This document shows positions 39,911 to 50,050 of a DNA stretch of 64,000 bases, piece after piece. Position numbers and translations under genes: made by a program. Numbering within the stretch: the first letter of the stretch is position 1; every line of letters begins with the position of its first letter. Under the pieces are notes generated by a model. That model worked only from the letters and a program-made list of their open reading frames with translations, did no database searches and had not been told where the DNA came from. This DNA is from Homalodisca vitripennis. Its lineage: Eukaryota > Arthropoda > Insecta > Hemiptera > Cicadellidae. The stretch is from contig NC_060212.1 in the NCBI RefSeq assembly GCF_021130785.1, positions 145,145,001 through 145,209,000 on the forward strand, written 5' to 3'.

Positions 39911-40157
39911 TAACGTAAACGAACTGGTTGTTGTGATTCCTAACTTATGCGTTATCATAACGGTTGGTATGTTTATTTAACCTAAATTTTAGTTATATGT
40001 TAGGTTAGTTATTAACCTGATGAAGAGATCAGATTGTAGATCTCGAAACGTAGTGTACTGATTATTTGCAGCACTGAGCGCTGTCAAATGACCGGGAAAA
40101 ATCCTGCTTCCTTTACAATCCTTCCATTGTCAAAAACAAACTTCAAACAAAGGATGC
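39911..40157 (+). repeat. Dispersed relative of the 7.4-7.6 kb repeat
   Basis: Shares GTTGTGATTCCTAACTTA, AGATCTCGAAACGTAGTG, AAAAATCCTGCTTCCTT and CAATCCTTCCATTGTCAAAA with 7377-7620, in the same order and spacing. Here the core reads CTGATGA (40017-40023), A, then a six-pair stem GAGATC/GATCTC, then GAAA (40045-40048). It sits 210 bp downstream of the hAT element without overlapping it. Confidence 0.8.
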
Positions 40158-42757
40158 GTCGTAGAGTACGTATAAGTTAGTCGTAATCAGTGCTACGAAG
40201 ATTCCAACTAAATACATTGTGATTATGAGAAAAATTACTACTCATGGCATTGTGATTCAGGTGATAAATCGTTGAATAACTCTCCCCTTTTAAGTTATGA
40301 ACCAGGGACCAATGTGCAATAACTGGTCCATACAACCTGGTTTTCTTGAAATTGGCAGAGCAATTTTCCGTAAAAAAATTTGATTGATGACCGCGCTAAT
40401 TTTGGTGGAGATCGTTATCAGACGGTACCAAAAGTGTAAAAATATGAAAAATTAGTTTTTAAAGGCCATATTGTTATAGATAAAAATGTTAAATAAGAGT
40501 CAGCGAACTATATGGTCTACAGGCCTTGAAAAAGGTAACGTTTAGTCCCTTAACCTAACGGTGACATAGCTATTCTTTATTTAGCCAATGGTTGATTTGC
40601 CAAGATAGGAAAATTGTAAACTCGAAAAATTGAAAAAAAAACACTTGTTTGAATGTTTTTATTCTTTTTTATACCTTGTCATTTTGAAAAATTAGCTCGG
40701 CTGACGATCAATATCTTTTTTCGGACAAAACAAACACAATTTCAACATTGAGTAGTAATAATAATGTCATACCGGATAAAAAAAATATTATGTTATTTAT
40801 AGGTCTATCTCTTGCCGGATTATTATTATTTATCTTCTATTTTTTGAGGGGAGGAGGTGCAGAGCAGAGGATTTTTTTCTCGTTTTCAATCCAATCGATA
40901 ATATTAATTGTTTTTTATAAACTGTAAAAGCTTCTTCGTGTATGTTTATTTATCTTCCCGGTAATCAAAACCTGAACTCTTGACTATTATATATATTTTA
41001 TAATAACCTCGAATCCTTGCCCTTATGTTATGATCAATATCATTGTAAGTTATTTCGTTATTTAGAAAATAAGAACTGTACTTTGTACTCCTTAATGTTA
41101 TTCTCATTTTCAATTTAATTTCATATTTTGATACCATAATAATAAATTATGTAAAACTTTAACAGTCTGTAAGTGTAATAATGAGGCTTTATGTTAATTC
41201 ACTATATTCTCCTCTGGCATTATCTGTTGACAAGTTTTCTATTGGTTAAGCCTAGTCCTAAGTTTATATATAGCGTAAGATGTCCTCAAAGATAAACCAA
41301 GTCATGCGACTTAGAAGTCCCATCGAGTGTTGTGTACTATAGACCGAGTCATTACCTATAAACAATGATTACTTTGAGTAATTGCTTACCAACTTCCTTT
41401 CATAATAACATGGCTCTCTTTGATTGTCTAATGTCCTAATTAAAGGACCCAGGATAATAGGAGGGTTGGGTGGGGCACTTCCTTGCAGGAGATTACTGGC
41501 CGACAGCGTATCGGACCATTGTTGTTTATGCGTGGGCGAAGTTTTTTGGTGCCATCAACAAATAATGGCAGTTAATTCCCTTCTAAAGTTGCCAATTAGA
41601 ATTGAGTCTGAGCGATCATTCCGGGAGCTCCGTAAAATTGTATTATCAAAGGCAATATATTACGATATATTTATTACACAATACTAAGAGATATTCTTGA
41701 AGAAGAAAGAGAAGAATAAGATTGCTAAAATTGCAAAAAGGAAATCGTCAGCCAACTCCCATCTCATCACCGCCCTCACTGGGATGTAGAAATGTCTAAA
41801 GGTTATTCCGAAGGTTAATTACGAACAGGGAGATATCCTCATTTCGACAACCCAACATTCACTGCTTCAGGATTAGAAGCTTAGGGCCTAAAAATAAGGC
41901 TTCACCAGGACCGCTTACATTGGGAATCATATTTCATTAGAGTGCATTTATTAACATTTATTATTAAATATGGTGAAGTGGAACTTGTAATTTTTTATAA
42001 ATAAAGTAAGAAATTCATTAAATTATTTTCTATGCATTAAAATAAACCCCCCGAAGCGAAAAGAGTGTCTTCCCATATACAAATAATTATAAATTTCGCA
42101 CTTTATTCAAGGCCCTGCGGTTTTCAGAGGGGGAAATACTGGCTATAATAACTTGTACTGTAAATTTGGTACGTAAATAATACAAGAGTCAGATTGAAAT
42201 TCAATGTTCAGATTTTGCTTCTCTTATCTAGACCTTTGTTCTCTAATCTTATTTCCTATGATATAAAATAATATGACCGTAAACTAGATAAAATAACCTA
42301 ACCGTAAAATAAAATAACCTAAGTGGTCTTTTTTAAAAAAGAGATTGAAGAATCTTATAGCATTGGAAAAAGTTTAATTTAATGTCATGAATACACATTT
42401 TACAATGTTATCCATCATCAGGTGACTTCACAATAATGGAATCATTGATTCTAAAAGGCCTTGCAAAAATAAAATTAATATTGGAAAATATTCACCCATT
42501 TACTAGCATTATTTAAGCGGTTTTCAAATTATAATTATTTAATTAAATTGTCAAAATGGTAACAAACATTTTTGGCCCTTGAAATTTAAATGTGAAAACA
42601 TCTAAAACATCCCTAACCCAGGACTCAGAGCATAGGGATGTAATTATGCATCTTACACTTCTAAAATAAAATCTGTTTTTACTTCACCGATGAAGAGCCA
42701 CATAACCCCCAAAAGGGGCTATTTTCTATTACACCGCATAGTATAAATATACCATTA

Positions 42758-42762
<5 letters not shown>
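40158..42762. other. No gene recognised
   Basis: AT-rich with a GC-richer patch at 41440-41640 that contains an 87-codon frame with no known motif. Nothing else stands out. Confidence 0.5.

Positions 42763-42819
<57 letters not shown>
42763..42819. repeat. Run of 57 adenines
   Basis: Uninterrupted A-run, ended by CATTG. It could be the tail of a young retroposed sequence on the plus strand. The preceding 100 bp carry a CCCCAAAAGGGG palindrome (42707) but no recognised SINE or mRNA. Length may be affected by assembly. Confidence 0.9.
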
Positions 42820-42820
<1 letters not shown>

Positions 42821-42916
42821 ATTGTTTCATAGAACATGGGTGTAGACAAAGAGCAATGGACTTGAAAAAAGAGCAACCTTTTATTCTGCTTGAAAATTTG
42901 TTATGATAAGGGGTTA

Positions 42917-43806
42917 TCTGTACTATTACATAAAAATCGAACAGTGTCTGTATGTCTGCTCTTATATATGTTACTCAATCACGTAAAAACTAGGACAACT
43001 CAAAGTTTATATGAACAATAGTAAAGTCCCTGATTAACATATAGGTTTATTCATATTAGGAAAATTCCTCCGGGCTACGCCCCACTGGTCTCTAAATTTG
43101 CGAATAATCCCATCTTGGTCTCTAAAGTTGCATTACAGCAAACAAATATTATTGAAAGGACCTGTTAAATGCAGTCAACTGTTATATGTAAACATTGTTT
43201 TATGACAGCACAACCACGTCTTTACTTATTTTGTCCACTGATTTCAATTTGTTAGACATTTTATAGACTTCAAAACGTAAGGTATAGAAGCAAGCTTGAC
43301 AGTAAAAACGCGTCTTTAATTCAGTCTTTTCTGCAACCGATGATGAACACAGTGTAAAACATATCCACATAAGAAAGTTAATAGTTAAAAAAAATTCTTT
43401 GGACTGTACATTGTAGCAAACATTAAGTATGCTATGCTTAATCAGTACTTTGATGCATATATGAAAGACAAAGTTACTATACAACTCTTACTATAAAGTT
43501 AAAACACTGTCATAAAACCCATCATAGTAGTCTTTTGATAGAAGGAGACTTCTCAGACCTGTGTATGTATAAAATATTTTCTTGATTGGAGTAACACAAA
43601 TCAACTATAGCACAATAATAATATTGAGACGGAGTAAATTACATATGGCATTAAATATACACTTTTGGCATATTTTATCGATCGCGGCAACCATAAAAAC
43701 TCAACATTGATGTCAATAATGTAATTCACTGGAACCAGAAGTGCTCATCCACACGTAAAACCTACGGTCCTCATAATTTGCGTGGGAAGCCACGGATAAC
43801 CGCTAG
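42917..43806 (+). mobile_element. Non-autonomous Helitron-like element
   Basis: The 3' end shows a short hairpin, CGTGG-GAAG-CCACG (43781-43794), eight spacer bases, then CTAG (43803-43806) followed by T. The 5' end begins TCTGTACTATTA at 42917 after an A. A Helitron inserts between A and T, begins TC and ends CTRR after a hairpin; all four signs are here. The first 200 bp (GTCTGTATGTCTGCTCTT and CTCCGGGCTACGCCCC) look like an eroded copy of repeats common in insect genomes. No Rep/helicase coding is present. Confidence 0.6.
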
Positions 43807-44236
43807 TTGATTTATAATTTAAGATTGTATTTACTGATCAGCGGTTAAACAGTCAGTAATCAAACATCGTATAGATTTGACCAAACATGCCACCAGTAAG
43901 TGATGGATAGATTTCCTCCTGCTGGACACAACGTCAAATGGAGCAAGAATGGCAGTAATCAACAACACCGTGTAGATCAGAGGCCAATGTAATAGAAAAA
44001 CTCAAAACGCACAAAGCATTTATTACACAATTGCCACTTACACAGAGTCGAGGTAAATGAGTTTGACGGACGTCAGGCCGCGAGGTCGGGTTACTATCGG
44101 CTGTTTGGCTACAAGTGGTGGTAATTATGATTGGAACCTGACGTTCGATGATTAGATTAACCTTCGGGAAAGGGTACGGGCTGGCGCCGATGTTGTTTCG
44201 ATCACTTTGGTCAATTGTGGCAACCTCAACGTATTA

Positions 44237-44670
44237 GGCTACGTACACATGGCAGCGTTGCATCGCGCGTTCAATCGCGCGTCAGAAAATACTAGTGTAC
44301 ACATGAGAGCGTTGCGTCGCGCGTTGAAGCGCCTTTCAGTGTAAATTTATAGAATGTTCCAGTATAGCCATGGAAGTTGAAGAAGCTGTATGTCTTTGGG
44401 TTCTGTATCGTAGATATAAACAACGAAGACGAAGACAAAGGAAATACTGGATTCATCCAATTTCACGTGACCGGTTAACTCACGGTTCTTTTGTAACCCT
44501 TTACCAAAATCTGAGGAAATATGAACCTAAATTTTTTAACTATCTAAGAATGTCTATTGCGTCATTTGACGAGTTATTGGCAATAATTCAGGATGATCTG
44601 GCACCTTGTGAAAACTTTGTAAGGGATTGTATTTCACCAGAAGAAAAACTCGTAATCACACTGAGGTAAG
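44237..44670 (+). mobile_element. Left end fragment of a PIF/Harbinger-like DNA transposon
   Basis: GGCTACGTACACATGG starts at 44237 right after TTA, which fits the 3-bp TWA target site of PIF/Harbinger elements. A 29-bp motif with GTACACATG and GCGTTGC occurs at 44243 and again at 44297, separated by 54 bp. A transposase first exon follows. I could not find the matching right end or later exons before 46.3 kb, so only the left part seems to be present. Confidence 0.55.
44370..44664 (+). pseudogene. First exon of HARBI1/ALP1-like transposase
   Basis: ATG at 44370 gives about 98 residues: KYWIHPISRDRLTHGSF, FNYLRMSIASFDELLA and CISPEEKLVITLR. This matches the N-terminal part of PIF/Harbinger transposases (HP..R...G.F..L, YFRMS..SFDELL, I.PEERL..TLR). 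The frame is closed cleanly by a splice donor, GAG|GTAAGT, at 44665, exactly where relatives continue LRFLATG. The exon itself has no stop or frameshift. The DDE domain expected downstream is not found, so the gene is taken as incomplete. Confidence 0.72.
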
Positions 44671-46329
44671 TTTATTGCTCAAGCTGCATATAATGATACA
44701 AATAAATATATAGATGCACCAACGTTTCTTTAAAAATACATAATTAAAGTTATTTTTAAGTAGAATATTAGTTTTAGTTACTCTCTAAATTATGTGTCAC
44801 AATTATAAAACCTGTATGAAATGTAAAACAAAAATCACAAAGAATCAAAACAAAATAATAAAATCAAACTGAAATTTTATACATGAGAAGCTGAAGTATT
44901 AATACTACAACTACTATTAGAGGTGCTTAGTCTGTATGTTACCTTACGTGTGTTTGGTTGTTTATTTTTGAGAAGGACAATGTTCAAAAACCTACAAATA
45001 ACGTGGGATCCTCATAAGCCGTAGTAAATTATTTAGAATGGAGTCAATACACTCAGCAAAGTTCCTTAACCAATTTACAAATGTACGTTCCTTTACACAG
45101 AAATTAAAATAAAAGACTCTTTCTAAAGTTCATATACTACACAGGGCAACCGCACTCATTCTGTACGATCTACTAAAAAAATTGAGAATTCAATTTTAAG
45201 AGGGTACGTTAGCCATTAAGGCTTTAGTACGGGGCTAATGTTTAAAATTGATCTATTAATAGAAATGTGTGGCAACTCAAAAATGTTTAACTGTAGAAAC
45301 TCATATTTTAGTACATAATTTCTAATGAATTGTTTAAAATACGTGTTTTATTATCTGTTGCAAGATATTGCTGTGTCCTTTTTAAACAGTACTTCTGTTT
45401 AAATGTGCCACACGAATATATACAATACAAAAATTAGCATCTGAACGTAAAAGTGCCCATCCACTTGGTTACTTTCAAATTTTAGTAACGTCGCTAACGC
45501 TTCCTCAGGAAATCCTATGGTAAAACACCGACCAGTGTATCACGTAATTGAAAAAGTTAACTTCAAGTTATACAGTATTAGCAAAAGTGCCACTTATAAC
45601 GAGAAAAAGTGCCTACTTTTCATGAGAAAAAGTATTAATTACAATTAATGTAATAGTTGTTTTTATTTTATATTCAGTATACAGTTTCTTATGCAAAAAT
45701 CTGTACTGTAATGATAATGTAATATAATCTTGGTAGTCCTCTACCAACCACTCTACCACTGCAACATCGCATTATACATTAATAGACACTGTCAATAAAA
45801 CGTGATAGGAACTCGTTATGCATGAAACACAACCGATCGTTTGGACGTACAAGCAAACAATATGTAATGAAATATAGGATGTGACTTGTGCGGGCAGACT
45901 AACAGTGTATTGAGAGGCAGGCCTTCTGACCTGATATCATTAATGATGACATTAATCGTTCAAAGTAAACGTCAGTGCCCGGATACACTTCCTTCATTGT
46001 TGGGCCCACGCTCAATGGTAATGGTCTAATTAAAGACTAGCTACGCCACACCGCAGGCTCGGCTCGCCGTTGTAGCGATGGCTGTGGTCCAACAAACCTC
46101 CGGGGTCTGTATTGTCTCTGTTATCCCGGTGTATTTGCTACTTGTAGGGATTGGATTGTTTTCCGGTCATTGGTACATGAGTTACTGCACCAGGATTTCT
46201 CTTCACCCGATTTATTTAAGATTAACTGCTAAAATGCATAAGCACGAACTAAGTGTTGCATTAACTGAAGCACAATTATTTTTTCATAATTTCTGCTAAA
46301 GTATAATCTCATCATACTTGCCCTATGTG
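44671..46329. other. No feature recognised; expected Harbinger exons absent
   Basis: I looked here for the rest of the HARBI1-like transposase and saw none of its later motifs. A 73-codon frame at 46078-46299 has no family match. The sequence is AT-rich. Confidence 0.5.
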
Positions 46330-47640
46330 TTTTGTTAGTATATCTGTTAGTGACGTGACTTTTCGTATGGGCCTCTCCTAACATAGAATTGTGTTCAGGT
46401 ATTTTTGTGTTGCACAGCCATTGGTTTTCTCATCGTCATAAATTAAAATTTTTACTTTTTTGCAAGCTAAACTTATGTTTAGAATTTGACACCTGAAGAA
46501 GATGCAAGATACCGGTCTTCGAAACGTTGTGTTTCTTTTATTGCGACACAAGACATGTTGATCCTGTCATTCCTGAATGATATAATATCGACAGTATATA
46601 AGTTTTTAACGTGATTTTTCGTTTGTGCCTCTCCTAACATAGAAGTGCGTTCAGGTATTTTTGTGTTGTTACTATTACGCTTTGGTTTGCTCATCGTCGT
46701 GACAAAATGTTTTTACTTTTTACGAGCCTAAAGTTATGTTTAGAATTTGACACCTGAAGAAGATGCAAGATACCGGTCTTTGAAACGCGCCCTTTTACTT
46801 GTGACACAATAAATGTCGATCCTGTCATTTCTGAATTAAATTATATGATCAGTATATTCGTTGGTGACGTGATTATTCGTTGGTGCCTCTCCTAACATGG
46901 AATCCTGTTTAGGTATTTTTGAGTTGTTACCATAATGCTTTGGTTTTCTCATCGTCATGGCATGAAATTTTTATGTTTCTCTAGGCTAAACTAATGTTTA
47001 GAATTTGACACCTGAAGAAGATGCAAGATACTGGTATTCGAAAAGTTGTGTTTCTTTTATTGAGTCACAAGAAAAGTTGATTCTGTCATTTCTGAATTAA
47101 ATAATATCGACATTATATCTGCTTTTGACTTCAGCAGTGCATTCAGGTATTTTTGTGTTGTTATTATACGCTCTAGTTTTCTTATCGTCATGACTTAAAG
47201 TTTTTTTATTTTTTGCGAACCTAAAGGTATGTTTAGAATTTGACACCTGAAGAAGATGCAAGATACCGGTCTTCGAAACGTGCCCTTTCATTTGTGACAC
47301 AATAAATGTCGATCTTGTCATTTATGAATGAAATTATATGATCAGTATATCTGTTGGTGACGTGATTATTCGTTTGCACCTCTCCTAACATAGAGTTGTG
47401 TCCAGGTATTTTTTGTGTGTTTAAGGGTCAGCTATCTAGTTCCTAGTGAATATAGGCTGTGGTTTGTTCATCGTCAAGTGTTAAAAATTTAATTTTTTAC
47501 ATGCCTAAACTTATACGTAGAATTTAACACCTAAAGAAGAGGCAAGATACCGGTCTTTGAAACGTCGTGTAATTTTTAAATTTTATTGATGTATCTGTTT
47601 ACAAAACAAATGTCGATCATGTCATTAATGAATTAAATTA
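46330..47640 (+). repeat. Five-unit tandem array, about 235-285 bp per unit, with hammerhead-like core
   Basis: AGAATTTGAC followed by ACCTGAAGAAGATGCAAGAT recurs at 46481, 46742, 47000, 47235 and (eroded) 47519. Each is followed by CTTCGAAACG or a variant, then TTATTG or TGACACAATAAA and GATCCTGTCATT. Most units also share CCTCTCCTAACAT and GTTCAGGTATTTTTG before the core. The CTGAAGA...GAAAC pattern recalls the hammerhead core found in tandem repeats of Penelope-like retroelements. No Penelope protein is readable here. Spacing is uneven because of indels. Confidence 0.75.
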
Positions 47641-49556
47641 TAATCCTTCAATAATGAAACTTTATGAAAAGTAATTCTCTTATTGCTCTATAAAACTTTA
47701 CTGTCTGCAAAAATTGAGTGCAATATTGTTATCCTTAAATTTGAAAACATCTTTAAAAGTGTAAGGGAGCTGTTGGCGAAATTGAACGCACCTCTATTTC
47801 CACACCATCCAAGGTTACCCGGTTACAGGTTACATAAATCATCTGGTAACCATTGTATCATATAGTAATCCTGCAGCCTGATTGGGTCTAGCTTGTTCCC
47901 GGGAACCATCAGCCTACGCTAAGAGAATTACCAGAACGTGAAAGGTTACTAATCCCAAGGTGCTGGTTACTTTAACTATATTTTACATACCTTATATCCT
48001 TGACGTATTGCGGTGAATTATTTTTGACAAGTAGTGGGTTGAAATGCGGGTATTGGAAAGGGTGATACTGATATAGCACAAACTAGATTAACACTTATGT
48101 AACCTGTTACTGGGTGAATTTATTTATTGCATATTGTTATAAATTACAGGAACACGTCATCAGTCGTAAGATTTATTGATCTCAGGATAGAAGAATAATC
48201 ACGCTTAGACAATTATAAACATAAAACACAACTATTATAAGAGTTAAAAGATAGCGGTTTTATTTACGCTCATGAGTGGACCTTCAGTTTTCACAGACAA
48301 TATACGTTATTGGTATCACAAAATAAAATTATTTGTTGAGGGATAACCCTTTTTATCTCAGCTTTTTTTCAAACATAGGCTATCCCAAAATTCTCGGTGA
48401 TTTACTACAATATATCTACAAAAATTCCAGTTTTATTTAACACGATTTGAAAAAGTCTGAAGAATAAGTTTTAAAATTATTTTTAACCAGTTTTTAGAAC
48501 ATTCTTTTATTTAGCATGAAATGTACTAAATTATACAATTAGGCCTACAACTTTGTGAAATATTTAACACATATTTATCTCGCAATATGATATGGTAAAA
48601 GTAAATTGCCTATCATTTTTATTTATGTGAGCAATATAAAAAAGTAGTAATCACTAGTATGGAAAATATATAACATATTATTGTTTTCTCTTTATTATAT
48701 TGGCTAATTGGATTATGCTCAAACTTTTGATGTATTTTTACTGAATGAACTTAAAACTTTGAATGGCACTCGGTTGACCAGCACATATGTAATATATACT
48801 TTAATCAGAATTCGAATTTATTGATTGGTTACCGAATTATACTTCTTGCGTTTACTATCACGTACGATTGAAATATCATCAATAATATACAAGATACTAT
48901 ATAGTCTTGAGACTTATGGTATCAAAACAATAATTAGACAACTTTACAAAACGTACAATGTTATGAAACGTTTATTGTAATGCATTACGTCATACATGAG
49001 TAACAACTTTTAGACTAATTTAAACCTTTATCGCCCGTACACTGAAGTGAATATATTTTATGCATTTCCAATATATACTTGTCAAATAAAACAACGCACC
49101 TAGTACGGTGTAAATTATATAAAAGTTTTAGTACATATCAAGTTTCCAACCCTACATTATCTAATTATGGTAAAGCGGTAAATTTGGTGAAGCTAAATTT
49201 ATGTTAATTTAACTGTAATAATATTCGTTCATGGTTTCTTTTACAAAAACTAACGTATTTTAAGTAGAAACATATTGGTATTGACGTTATGAAAGATTTA
49301 TCAGTTTTTACAAGAAATATAAACAGGAATTCTACCTATGGAGTAGTATTTTGTGGAATGTAATTACTAAAATAATGGTGTATAATGATCACATGCAAAT
49401 TTGAGTTCTAAACAAAACTGTTTCTGTTATTTTCATTCTTTTTAAAACAATTGGTAATACAATTTTTTGTATGCAAAGAATATTTCCTCCTAAATATACA
49501 TCTTGTGGAGGCAGGAAGTAAAAACACAACGTTACGCTCAACCATCTACAATTTTT
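47641..49556. other. No gene recognised; cluster of GGTTAC motifs at 47813-47970
   Basis: GGTTAC or its complement occurs six times (47813, 47821, 47828, 47845, 47944, 47965). The remaining 1.6 kb is AT-rich with no structure seen. Confidence 0.5.
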
Positions 49557-49576
49557 GACGTGACAACGTCTTAAAT

Positions 49577-49606
49577 CTGTACCTCAGATTCATAGTATCG
49601 TAAGTC
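49577..49606 (+). repeat. Left terminal inverted repeat of the DUF7869-type transposon
   Basis: Thirty bases starting CTGTACCTCAGA and ending ATCGTAAGTC. They are the inverse complement of 54139-54168 except at positions 13 and 14. Preceded by the AAAT duplication. Confidence 0.88.
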
Positions 49607-50050
49607 CAAAAATATCATTTTTCTGATATTAGCTGATCTTTTGTTGAAATTATGTGCTCTATAGAGCCATTCTATCGTATGTCTGCTAAAAAAATATATT
49701 TACGGATTTAGCTAGAGCTATACAATCGTAAGTCACAACTTCTGTTTGAGTCATACTATCGTAATCTAGATACGAATATTTTGGTTCTAAATCGTAAGCT
49801 CCAATGAGTGTAACGCAAGTCCAGAGCCGGACTTACGTTAGTCTGGCTCCTGTACTTGTATATAGTAGCTAGTAACTCAAATCCAGTTTTTCAATCAGCT
49901 GATTTGGTAGCTACATGTGTTTATTGTTGCTTTTGCTCTCGAAGTTGGTGTTTGGAGGTTAGAAGAAAGATATTCGAGGTTATTGTGGTTAAAGAATTGC
50001 ATACATTGTCTTTCATATGAATAAAAGCTAGAGTTTAATGGTTATTTACA

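Noticed and set aside
40017..40048. Active hammerhead ribozyme
   Set aside because: There is an extra A between the core and stem II, and I could not define stems I and III, so it is reported only as hammerhead-like.
42679..42876. 65-codon minus frame with a run of phenylalanines
   Set aside because: It is the A-run read on the other strand.
46479..47321. Minus-strand frames of about 70 codons in the tandem array
   Set aside because: They repeat with the array and match no protein family I know; treated as translations of repeat DNA.
46330..47640. CRISPR array
   Set aside because: Units of 235-285 bp with diverged repeats in an animal genome; no short repeats with uniform spacers.
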